Below are positions 22,311 through 28,049 of a DNA stretch of 28,049 nucleotides, piece after piece; position 1 is the stretch's first letter; every line of letters starts with the position of its first letter. This stretch comes from an uncultured Mycoplasmatota bacterium. GTDB lineage: Bacteria; Bacillota_I; Bacilli_A; RF39; UBA660. Both the position numbers and the translations under genes were made by a program. The stretch lies in the NCBI GenBank assembly GCA_900546715.1, contig UREA01000020.1, positions 1-28,049 on the forward strand, read 5' to 3'. Under the pieces are notes generated by a model that worked only from the letters and a program-made list of their open reading frames with translations, had not been told where the DNA came from and made no database searches.

Positions 22311-22319
22311 TGTTATAAT
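22311..22319 (+). promoter_or_regulatory. Extended -10 promoter
   Basis: TGTTATAAT (22311-22319) precedes the gene at 22337; the -35 region (TTAAAA at 22291) is weak. Confidence 0.55.
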
Positions 22320-22336
22320 GTAATGGGGGAATGCTT

Positions 22337-22837
22337 ATGATAAAACCAGAAGTTATAGAATTTTGTGAAGACCACAAAATTAGTATTAGAAAATTCTTAC
22401 AAGAAAATTACAGTATTATTCCGAGTAACAGTACTAAAAGATATCGAATAAGACACAAAGAAATTGCGGGATTTGCTAATCTCATACCCGTTTCGATGTT
22501 TTTTGCTTATCGCTATCCGGAATTAGTAGCTAGTGGTAAATTAGTTGTAGTTGAAGATGATTATCATAAGTACAATGTTTATATTAATCCTCGAATTATC
22601 GGAGAATCTTTAGAGCTTCAAGAACTAGAGGATGAATTAAAAAAATTAGATGAAGATCTAGCAGAAGACTTAGTACAAATAAATCTTTTACTAAGAAAAA
22701 TTGCTGATTTAAAAGAAAATGTCAGTATAATTAATCATTTTCATGGTGAAAATGAAAATGCCAAAGCTCTTAATTTATATCAAAAGGGTAAGGACTTAGG
22801 CTTAACAAGAACGAAAAAGAGACTTGAAAATAATTAA
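22337..22837 (+). CDS. Coiled-coil protein of unknown function, 166 aa
   Basis: The start is placed at ATG 22337 because GGGGGA (22325-22330) gives good spacing; ATG 22331 is too close. Residues 5-60 contain a short helical region (KPEVIEFCEDHKISIRKFL) and a basic stretch (STKRYRIRHKEIAGFAN) that might bind nucleic acid. Residues 95-135 are a heptad-like acidic coiled coil (LEDELKKLDEDLAEDL). The C-terminus is basic. Not a family I recognise. It precedes the T-box of the thrS operon and is not part of it. Confidence 0.78.
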   Translation: MIKPEVIEFCEDHKISIRKFLQENYSIIPSNSTKRYRIRHKEIAGFANLIPVSMFFAYRYPELVASGKLVVVEDDYHKYNVYINPRIIGESLELQELEDELKKLDEDLAEDLVQINLLLRKIADLKENVSIINHFHGENENAKALNLYQKGKDLGLTRTKKRLENN

Positions 22838-22852
22838 TAATTATGCTAATAT
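22824..22852 (+). promoter_or_regulatory. Promoter of T-box leader
   Basis: TTGAAA (22824-22829), a 17-bp spacer, and TGCTAATAT ending at 22852 (extended -10). It lies inside the end of the preceding gene. Confidence 0.65.
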
Positions 22853-22859
22853 ATTTTTG

Positions 22860-23052
22860 TAAATCGATGAAGAAAGACATGATTTTTAACCCTAGTTTAT
22901 AGAGAGTTAGTGGCTGGTGGAAACTAATAAATAGATTAAAAATTACTACTTTCTAAGAGAGTTAATAAACTCCGGTCTAAGCCGTTATCTTAATTAAGTA
23001 AACATGAGGATGGTACCGTGCAAATTGCACTCCTTGAGGAACCATCCTTTTT
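22860..23052 (+). ncRNA. T-box riboswitch, threonine-type
   Basis: The leader has the T-box layout: a stem I region (22900-22960 with GGCTGGTGG and AGAGAG arms), tandem ACT-ACT codons in the specifier area near 22944-22949, which fits tRNA-Thr, and the T-box core GGATGGTACCGTG near 23008-23020. The core TGGT would pair with the ACCA end of uncharged tRNA. GGATGGT (23008-23014) alternatively pairs with ACCATCC (23041-23047), followed by five T, as terminator. An inner hairpin GTGCAA/TTGCAC lies within. Uncharged tRNA-Thr should favour readthrough into the 71-residue gene and thrS. The specifier identity is an inference from position and the downstream gene. Confidence 0.85.
23008..23052 (+). 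terminator. T-box-controlled terminator
   Basis: GGATGGT pairs with ACCATCC, with a run of T at 23048-23052. It competes with the T-box antiterminator. Confidence 0.8.
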
Positions 23053-23068
23053 ATTTTGAAGGAGGAAC

Positions 23069-23284
23069 ATGATAGAAGAATTAGAAGATATTGAAAAAAG
23101 AAAAGCTGAATTAAAAGAAGAAATAGATACTTTAAACTTAAAATTAGAATTAATTGCTAGAAGATCGGGAAGACCACGAATTGATAAAAGAATTAGAATT
23201 ATCAAGAGTGATTTAGCAAAATTAAATAGTGAATATATACATCTTATTAGTCGTAAGTATATAGAAGGAGAGGATGAATTATGA
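23069..23284 (+). CDS. Small coiled-coil protein co-regulated with thrS, 71 aa
   Basis: ATG 23069 follows GAAGGAGG. The 71 residues are a basic-acidic helical protein: an N-terminal helix with heptad-like charges (LEDIEKRKAELKEEID), a basic RRSGRPRIDKRIRIIK centre and a second helix (SDLAKLNSEYIHLIS). The stop overlaps the thrS ATG (ATGA), so it is translated with thrS and controlled by the threonine T-box. A coupled small protein before thrS is unusual. It might assist or replace part of ThrRS that is missing here, but no evidence beyond position supports this. Confidence 0.72.
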   Translation: MIEELEDIEKRKAELKEEIDTLNLKLELIARRSGRPRIDKRIRIIKSDLAKLNSEYIHLISRKYIEGEDEL

Positions 23285-25032
23285 TAAATATTAAAGAAAA
23301 TGAAAAATTAAGTGTACTAAATCACAGTTGTGCTCATTTACTAGCTCAAGCTGTAAAACATTTATACCCAGATGCTTTATTTTGGGTAGGTCCAGTTATT
23401 GAAGACGGATTTTATTATGACATCGATTTAGGGGATAAAACTCTAACTCTAGAAGATTTGCCAGAAATAGAGCGTGAAATGAAAAAAATTGCTAAAGATG
23501 GTAAGAGAATCGTAAGACAAGAATTAACTAGAGAAGAAGCCCTTGAAAAATTTAAGGATGATCCATATAAAATTGATTTAATAAACAATATGCCAATTGA
23601 TGCAATTATTAGTTGTTATACCCAAGGAGATTTCACTGATTTATGCCGCGGACCACATGTTGAGTCAACTAAACTACTTAAGAATTTTAAACTTCTTAAA
23701 GTTAGTGGAGCATACTGGAAAAATGATAGTAATAATCATATGCTTCAAAGAATATATGGTGTATGTTTTGAAAATAAAGAAGAAATGGATGCCTATTTAC
23801 AAGAATTAGAAGAAGCAAAACTTCGTGATCATCGAAAATTAGGAAAAGATTTAAAGATATTTACTACTAATGATTTAGTAGGCAAAGGATTACCTATGTA
23901 TTTACCAAATGGCTATATTATTTGGGAAAATCTCGAAAATTACATTAAAGCTAAAGAACGAAAAATGGGTTACTTACATGTTTTAACTCCACCTTTAGGT
24001 AATGTCGAATTATATAAAACTAGTGGTCATTGGGATCATTATAAAGATAATATGTTTCCTAAAATGGAAGTTGAAGGCGAAGAATTCGTTTTAAGACCAA
24101 TGAATTGTCCACATCATATGATGATTTATGCTAATGAAATCCATTCATATCGTGATTTACCAATAAGAATTGGGGAAATTGCTAGAGATTGTCGCTTTGA
24201 AGCAAGTGGAGCCTTAAAAGGAATTGAAAGAGTCAGAACTTTCTGTCAAAATGATGCTCATCTTTTTGTAACACCTGAACAAATCGAAAGTGAATTTGCT
24301 AATGTTGTTAATTTAATATTAGATGTATATAAAGATATGAATATTACTAATTATCGTTTTGAATTATCTTTAAGAGACCCTGCAGATACTGAAAAATATT
24401 ATCCAGATGATGAAATGTGGAATAAAGCTGAAGACAAACTTCGTAAAGTATTAGATGATATTGGCCTAGAGTATACTGAAAAAATTGGTGAAGCGGCTTT
24501 TTATGGACCTAAACTTGATGTTCAAGTTAAGCCAGCAGTAGGTAATGAATATACTTTATCCACTTGTCAATTAGACTTTTGTCTTCCAATGCGTTTTGAT
24601 TTAACTTATATTGATTCCGATGGTTCTAAAAAAACTCCAGTAGTTTTACACCGAGCTATATTTGGAAGTTTAGATAGATTCATTGCCTATTATCTAGAAG
24701 AAACTAAAGGTGCTCTACCTTTTTGGTTAAGTCCAACTCAAATTACTATTGTTCCTGTTAATAATGAATATCATTTAGATTATGCAAATAACATTTACAC
24801 AGAATTAAAGAATTTAAATTATCGTGTTCATCTAGATGATAGAGAAGAAAAACTAGGCTATAAATTAAGAGAAAGTGTTGTTAATAAAGTGCCAATAACT
24901 TTAATATTAGGTCAAAAAGAAGTAGACGATAACAAAGTAAGTTATCGTTTATTAGGTAGCACTGACACTAAAACGGTATCTTTAAAAGAATTTGAAGATT
25001 ATATAAGTGACTTAGTTAATAATTTAAAATAA
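23281..25032 (+). CDS. thrS: Threonyl-tRNA synthetase lacking the TGS domain
   Basis: 583 residues against about 640 in most bacteria; the N-terminal TGS domain is missing and the protein begins at the editing domain. Editing-site residues remain: His15 and His19 (HSCAH), Cys122 and His126 (LCRGPH). Class II motif 2 is CRFEASGALKG (Arg305, Glu307) and motif 3 is HRAIFGSLDR (457-466). Zinc ligands are Cys276 (MNCPHH), His327 (NDAHLF) and His457. The C-terminal anticodon-binding domain runs from about 485. It charges tRNA-Thr with threonine. ATG 23281 overlaps the small gene before it, and the only plausible ribosome site (GGAGAGG) lies in that gene, so coupling is likely. Editing and activation look complete. 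Confidence 0.95.
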   Translation: MINIKENEKLSVLNHSCAHLLAQAVKHLYPDALFWVGPVIEDGFYYDIDLGDKTLTLEDLPEIEREMKKIAKDGKRIVRQELTREEALEKFKDDPYKIDLINNMPIDAIISCYTQGDFTDLCRGPHVESTKLLKNFKLLKVSGAYWKNDSNNHMLQRIYGVCFENKEEMDAYLQELEEAKLRDHRKLGKDLKIFTTNDLVGKGLPMYLPNGYIIWENLENYIKAKERKMGYLHVLTPPLGNVELYKTSGHWDHYKDNMFPKMEVEGEEFVLRPMNCPHHMMIYANEIHSYRDLPIRIGEIARDCRFEASGALKGIERVRTFCQNDAHLFVTPEQIESEFANVVNLILDVYKDMNITNYRFELSLRDPADTEKYYPDDEMWNKAEDKLRKVLDDIGLEYTEKIGEAAFYGPKLDVQVKPAVGNEYTLSTCQLDFCLPMRFDLTYIDSDGSKKTPVVLHRAIFGSLDRFIAYYLEETKGALPFWLSPTQITIVPVNNEYHLDYANNIYTELKNLNYRVHLDDREEKLGYKLRESVVNKVPITLILGQKEVDDNKVSYRLLGSTDTKTVSLKEFEDYISDLVNNLK

Positions 25033-25066
25033 TGAGAAAAAGTAAATTTGCTTTTTCTTATTTTTT
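25031..25066 (+). terminator. Intrinsic terminator after thrS
   Basis: A 12-bp A/T-rich stem with one G-U (25031-25042 with 25051-25062) is followed by T to 25066. It holds TTGCTT, the -35 of the next promoter, on its 3' arm. Confidence 0.8.
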
Positions 25067-25076
25067 ATGATAAAAT
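25048..25076 (+). promoter_or_regulatory. Promoter of kinase-like gene
   Basis: TTGCTT (25048-25053), a 17-bp spacer, and TGATAAAAT ending at 25076. It overlaps the thrS terminator. Confidence 0.65.
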
Positions 25077-25101
25077 AATAGCCAATTTAGGGGGAATTGT
25101 C

Positions 25102-26001
25102 ATGAAAGTGGTATCTATTAGTAAAAGAAAGTTAAAAAAACTTCCAACTTTACAGTTAAGTCACAAAGTATTTAATACTGAAGGACAACTATATATTTAT
25201 GATGAAAAGAACAAATGGAATCATTATAATGAACTTTTAAAAATATATTATAATCAGTCCGATGCTTATTTAGCAGATAAAATTTATATAATAAGTCAGC
25301 TTATTGCTAGTAGCAAGTATTTAGATATACCAGAGTTAGTACTACCAAAATCATTAGTATCAGTTGATGGTGAGATTAATGGTTTTGCAATGCCTTATAT
25401 AGAAAATAATATAAATTTATCTTTATTGCTAAAAAATCCTAAAGTTAATATAAAACAAAAACTTGAATATTTAAAAGAAATATTATCTTTACTTGAGAAA
25501 ATTGGTAAAATAAAACAATTAGAAGATAAATTCTTTTTAGGAGATATTCATGAAGGAAACTTTATTTTAGATATTGATGAACAAATAATTAAAGCTGTTG
25601 ATTTAGATAGTTCATATATTAATAATAGTAGTATATCAGTTTCAAAATATTTAACATTTAATAGTAAAATTACTAATAACCCCATCAAATATCCGCACGA
25701 TGAAGAAGGTAGAGCAATACCAAATAAAAATACAACTATGTTATGTTTTATTTATATGTTGCTTAATTCTTTAAGTAATAGTGAAGTAAGTTATTGGTCG
25801 ATGAATGAATTTTATAATTATTTGTATTTTTTAGAAAAATCGGGAATATCTAAAGAATTACTTACAGTAATAAACGATATTTATACTCCAACTCAAAGTA
25901 ATGATTTTGATGCATCACTTTTAGATTCGATAGACACTAGTAAAAACTATACATTAACTAGGGCTCATATAAAAAGGACAGATAATACATATTATGAATA
26001 G
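25102..26001 (+). CDS. Protein-kinase-like protein, possibly degenerate
   Basis: 299 residues from ATG 25102 (GGGGGA upstream at 25090-25095). The in-frame TTG at 25048 is the -35 and is not the start. The C-lobe keeps a kinase catalytic loop, LGDIHEGNFIL, with Asp148 and Asn153, where HGD is usual (the first His is Leu). The metal-binding VDLDSS has Asp167 or Asp169. A hinge-like GFAMPYIENN is at 94-103. A clear Gly-rich loop is not visible, so ATP binding is uncertain. It belongs to the wide protein kinase/aminoglycoside-phosphotransferase fold. Substrate unknown. Transcribed alone, between thrS and infC. Confidence 0.7.
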   Translation: MKVVSISKRKLKKLPTLQLSHKVFNTEGQLYIYDEKNKWNHYNELLKIYYNQSDAYLADKIYIISQLIASSKYLDIPELVLPKSLVSVDGEINGFAMPYIENNINLSLLLKNPKVNIKQKLEYLKEILSLLEKIGKIKQLEDKFFLGDIHEGNFILDIDEQIIKAVDLDSSYINNSSISVSKYLTFNSKITNNPIKYPHDEEGRAIPNKNTTMLCFIYMLLNSLSNSEVSYWSMNEFYNYLYFLEKSGISKELLTVINDIYTPTQSNDFDASLLDSIDTSKNYTLTRAHIKRTDNTYYE

Positions 26002-26053
26002 AGGTAATTGAGTTAGAAAAAGACTAAAATAATCAAAATTAGCAAAATAATGA

Positions 26054-26082
26054 TTGACAAACATAAAATATTAGTGTAAACT
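26054..26082 (+). promoter_or_regulatory. Promoter of infC-rpmI-rplT operon
   Basis: TTGACA (26054-26059), a 17-bp spacer, and TAAACT (26077-26082). Confidence 0.75.
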
Positions 26083-26087
26083 AAGGG

Positions 26088-26207
26088 TGTTGTTAAAAAA
26101 GGAAAGCGATTTGTATCCACCTGATTACCAAAGGTAATGGGTAAAAAGCCGAAGATTTTTAAGATGGTTTTTTAGTGGATACAAAATATGTATCCATTTT
26201 TTAATGT
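26088..26207 (+). ncRNA. L20-type autoregulatory leader with attenuator
   Basis: TTGTATCCAC (26111-26120) pairs with GTGGATACAA (26175-26184), enclosing two inner hairpins (ATTACC/GGTAAT at 26124-26138, and TAAAAAGCC with GGTTTTTTA at 26142-26174). Alternatively TGGATAC (26176-26182) pairs with GTATCCA (26190-26196) and is followed by six T, a terminator. The two forms exclude each other, so the long-range form is the antiterminator. This is the known Bacillus-type L20 feedback on infC-rpmI-rplT, with L20 presumably stabilising the terminated form. The match is from structure and position. Confidence 0.8.
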
Positions 26208-26222
26208 ATGGAGGTGCTTAAC

Positions 26223-26762
26223 ATAGCAAATAATAGTGAAATGCAAATTAATGAAAACATCAAGGTTCCAGAATTGATGGTTATTGGCCCTAATGGCGAA
26301 AAAATGGGAGTTAAAAGGTTAGAAGATGCTCTAACTTTAGCTAACTATGCGGGATTAGATTTAGTACTTATGAGTGCAAATTCAACACCAGCAGTAGCTA
26401 AAATAATGGATTATAATAAATACCGTTATGAAAAGCAAAAGAAGCTAAAGGAAACTCAAAAGAAACAAAGGGAAGCCAACAAAGATATGAAAGAATATCG
26501 TCTTTCTGTTACTATTGATGTTAATGACTTTGAAACTAGAAGAAGAAATGCTAAGGATTACTTAGAAAAAGGACATAAAGTTAGGGCATTTATTAGATTC
26601 AAAGGTCGTCAGATGGCTAGACCTGAACAAGGACAAGAAGTTTTACTTAGATTCGCAGATAGCCTAAGTGATGTTTCAACAATCGAACTTGAACCAAAAC
26701 TTGATGGTAGGCAAATGTCTATGATTTTAGCACCAAAAAATAAAGAAGGGAAGAATAAATAA
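26223..26762 (+). CDS. infC: Translation initiation factor IF-3, AUA start
   Basis: 179 residues with the IF3 N-domain (NENIKVPELMVIGPNGEKMG, then LEDALTLANYAGLDLVLMS), a charged linker helix (KYRYEKQKKLKETQKKQ) and the C-domain (MKEYRLSVTIDVNDFETRRRNAKDYLEKGHKVRAFIRFKGRQM). IF3 binds the 30S subunit and rejects non-standard start codons. GGAGGTG (26210-26216) is placed 8 nt before ATA 26223. ATG 26208 overlaps that ribosome site and would need a different one that is absent. infC in E. coli and Bacillus uses AUU and is self-repressed through it; AUA here would give the same discrimination. First gene of infC-rpmI-rplT. Confidence 0.9.
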   Translation: MANNSEMQINENIKVPELMVIGPNGEKMGVKRLEDALTLANYAGLDLVLMSANSTPAVAKIMDYNKYRYEKQKKLKETQKKQREANKDMKEYRLSVTIDVNDFETRRRNAKDYLEKGHKVRAFIRFKGRQMARPEQGQEVLLRFADSLSDVSTIELEPKLDGRQMSMILAPKNKEGKNK

Positions 26763-26956
26763 TGGCAAAATGCAAACAAAAAACTCATAAATCAAGTGCA
26801 AAAGTATTTATGAAGAAAAAAAATGGTGAACTTACCTATATGAAGAGTGGAAGTAACCATAAAACAGGAAAAGATTCAGCTAAGGAAGTTAGACAAAGAA
26901 GAAACAAAGGTACTTTAAGTAAAGGAGATAGAAACAGATTAAAATCTGTTATCTAG
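26762..26956 (+). CDS. rpmI: 50S ribosomal protein L35
   Basis: 64 residues, highly basic, with the L35 pattern MAKCKQKTHKSSAKVF, then SNHKTGKDSAKEVRQRR and NRLKSVI. ATG 26762 shares a base with the infC stop (TAATG), so translation is coupled. It binds 23S rRNA in the large subunit. Middle gene of the L20-controlled operon. Confidence 0.95.
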   Translation: MAKCKQKTHKSSAKVFMKKKNGELTYMKSGSNHKTGKDSAKEVRQRRNKGTLSKGDRNRLKSVI

Positions 26957-26974
26957 AATTGAGGTGAATAGCAA

Positions 26975-27544
26975 GTGGCAAGAGTTAAAGGTGGAAATGT
27001 TTCCAAAAATAGAAGAAGAAAAGTATTAAAAGAAGCAAAAGGTTATTTTGGAAGTAAACATAGATTATATAAGACTGCTCAAGAACAATTATTCCACAGT
27101 GGTGCTTATGCATATCGTGATAGAAAACAAAATAAGAGAAACTTTAGAAAATTATGGATTACAAGAATTAATGCTGCATGTCGTGAAAATGATATAAGTT
27201 ATTCTAAGTTTATCAATGGTTTAACTAAAGCAGGTATCGAAATCAACAGAAAGATGCTTTCAGAAATGGCTATTGATGATGCTAAAAGTTTTGCAGCTTT
27301 AGTTGAAACAGCTAAAAAAGCTTTAAATGGCGAAGTTGTAGCTCCTAAAAAGGTAGAAGCAAAAGCTGATGCCAAAAAAGAAGAAGTAAAAGAAGTTAAA
27401 AAGGAAGAAAAGAAAGAAGTAGCTAAAGAAACTGAAGATTTATCTAAAAAAACTTTAGCAGAATTAAAAGCTTTAGCTAAAGATAAAGGCATTAAAGGTT
27501 ATTCAACAATGAAAAAAGATGAATTATTAGCATCTTTAAAATAA
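26975..27544 (+). CDS. rplT: 50S ribosomal protein L20 with SAP/Rho_N-like tail
   Basis: 189 residues where L20 is normally about 118. Residues 1-117 are the complete L20 core (MARVKGGNVSKNRRRKVLKEAKGYFGSKHR and so on through ALVETAKKAL). Residues 118-153 are an Ala/Glu/Lys-rich linker. Residues 154-189 have the helix-loop-helix pattern of SAP/Rho N-terminal motifs (SKKTLAELKALAKDKGIKG, YSTMKKDELLASL), a nucleic-acid-binding fold. Start GTG 26975 follows GAGGTG. L20 nucleates large-subunit assembly and represses its own operon by binding the leader. The tail could add RNA binding near the ribosome exit side or in feedback; this is an inference. Confidence 0.93.
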   Translation: MARVKGGNVSKNRRRKVLKEAKGYFGSKHRLYKTAQEQLFHSGAYAYRDRKQNKRNFRKLWITRINAACRENDISYSKFINGLTKAGIEINRKMLSEMAIDDAKSFAALVETAKKALNGEVVAPKKVEAKADAKKEEVKEVKKEEKKEVAKETEDLSKKTLAELKALAKDKGIKGYSTMKKDELLASLK

Positions 27545-27548
27545 TTAC

Positions 27549-27577
27549 TTGAAAAGTGTTGAGTTTTAAAATATAAT
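27549..27577 (+). promoter_or_regulatory. Promoter of rpsO
   Basis: TTGAAA (27549-27554), a 17-bp spacer, and TATAAT (27572-27577). Confidence 0.8.
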
Positions 27578-27583
27578 AAATAT

Positions 27584-27658
27584 AGAAGTTTTACTTAGTT
27601 AGTTGTTTACTCCAAACACTAGCTCAGTTTAAACCGATTATAAAGTAAGGAGGATATT
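27584..27658 (+). ncRNA. Putative S15 autoregulatory leader
   Basis: The 75-nt leader holds a hairpin at 27599-27622 (TTAG and TGTTT arms with AAACACTAG, one bulge). TTACTT (27591-27596) can pair with AAGTAA (27643-27648), closing the leader against the ribosome site AAGGAGG. S15 represses its own mRNA in several bacteria through such leaders. The structure is read from sequence; S15 binding is inferred. Confidence 0.45.
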
Positions 27659-27928
27659 ATGGCTTTAAGTAAAGAAGAAAAGGCAAAAATTATAAAAGAA
27701 TTTGCTAAATCTAAAGAAGATGTTGGTAGTGCAGAAGTTCAAATTGCAATACTAACTCATGAAATTAATAACTTAACAAAACATTTACAAGAACATAAGC
27801 ATGATTATCATTCTAAAAGAGGTCTACTTATGAAAGTTGGTCGTCGTAAGAAATTACTTGACTACTTAAAAACAAGAGATGTTGTAAGTTATCGTGAAGT
27901 AATTAAAAAACTAAATTTAAGAAAATAA
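27659..27928 (+). CDS. rpsO: 30S ribosomal protein S15
   Basis: 89 residues, the normal length. It has the S15 helices with the conserved DVGSAEVQIAILTHEINNLT, LQEHKHDYHSKRGLL and VGRRKKLLDYL segments that bind 16S rRNA helix 22. ATG 27659 follows AAGGAGG. Single-gene unit with its own promoter, leader and terminator. Confidence 0.96.
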   Translation: MALSKEEKAKIIKEFAKSKEDVGSAEVQIAILTHEINNLTKHLQEHKHDYHSKRGLLMKVGRRKKLLDYLKTRDVVSYREVIKKLNLRK

Positions 27929-27930
27929 TT

Positions 27931-27960
27931 AAAGGGCACTTGTTTTTAGTGTCTTTTTAT
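27931..27960 (+). terminator. Intrinsic terminator after rpsO
   Basis: AAAGGGCACT (27931-27940) pairs with AGTGTCTTTT (27948-27957), including two G-U pairs, around TGTTTTT. A further T and ATT follow. The remaining 90 bases of the window show no gene. Confidence 0.8.
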
Positions 27961-28049
27961 TTTAGAAAGAGGTAATCTGAAAAATAAAAATTGAAAAAAA
28001 TTAGCTAAAAATACTAAAAAGGGCAGACTTCCCCTTACCCCAAGTTAAA

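Noticed and set aside
25048..25101. TTG 25048 as start of the kinase-like gene
   Set aside because: It lies in the thrS terminator and the promoter -35; GGGGGA sets ATG 25102.
26208..26222. ATG 26208 as infC start
   Set aside because: It overlaps the ribosome site GGAGGTG and has none of its own; AUA 26223 is correctly spaced. Not fully excluded.
27199..27492. Minus-strand Ser/Phe-rich ORF opposite rplT
   Set aside because: It is a frame shadow of the Lys/Glu/Ala-rich L20 tail with no ribosome site.
27959..28049. Start of another gene at the right edge
   Set aside because: There is no ribosome site plus open frame, and a TTGAAA near 27992 lacks a good -10; nothing can be supported.

Overview
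The window reads as a piece of chromosome from an uncultured, very low-GC member of the Bacilli, probably of the RF39/Erysipelotrichales kind found in animal guts (an inference). The DnaB/DnaI helicase-loading pair, a threonyl T-box, a B. subtilis-type LexA operator, strong Shine-Dalgarno sequences and extended -10 promoters all point to Firmicutes. TGA is a normal stop (for example at the ends of dnaB and the HerA gene) and tryptophan is TGG, so this is genetic code 11, not the mycoplasma code. A secreted D-Ala-D-Ala carboxypeptidase argues for a cell wall.

Layout. 1-4.2 kb: a gene of unknown function behind a structured leader containing an intrinsic terminator, a Bro-N/DinD-like gene behind a leader with a 20-codon ORF, two small membrane-anchored proteins, and a LysR regulator. 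4.3-10.8 kb: nucleotide metabolism and replication. A 670-residue fusion joins an RlmN/Cfr-like radical SAM domain, a catalytically broken dCMP-deaminase-like domain and an intact dUTPase. Then come convergent dacA and an operon of HAM1-family pyrophosphatase, GNAT, dnaB and dnaI. 10.9-14.9 kb is mostly minus strand: a retropepsin-SEC-C protein with its small partner, then a SOS-type cluster (two small HTH regulators, a UvrX-like Y-family polymerase behind a LexA box, and a YolD-like protein).

14.9-19.65 kb is accessory. It holds a fibronectin-III surface protein and then an island of an AAA/DUF4143 ATPase, a LexA-like protein that has only the DNA-binding domain, a small acidic protein and a HipA/CtkA-like kinase. 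Two arrays of a 14-bp motif (AAATCTCACGGAAT) repeated at exactly 23 bp (four copies and two copies) sit just upstream of the ATPase and the kinase-operon promoters. They suggest shared regulation and are the strongest candidate for something undescribed.

19.7-28 kb: a HerA-like ATPase overlapping an alpha/beta hydrolase, a coiled-coil protein, a Thr T-box controlling a 71-residue coiled-coil protein and a TGS-less ThrRS, a degenerate kinase-like protein, then infC-rpmI-rplT behind an L20-type attenuator leader and rpsO behind its own leader. infC seems to start at AUA, and L20 carries a charged linker plus a SAP/Rho_N-like tail. Translation genes here are controlled by RNA switches; repair and accessory genes are controlled by DNA-binding repressors or repeats.
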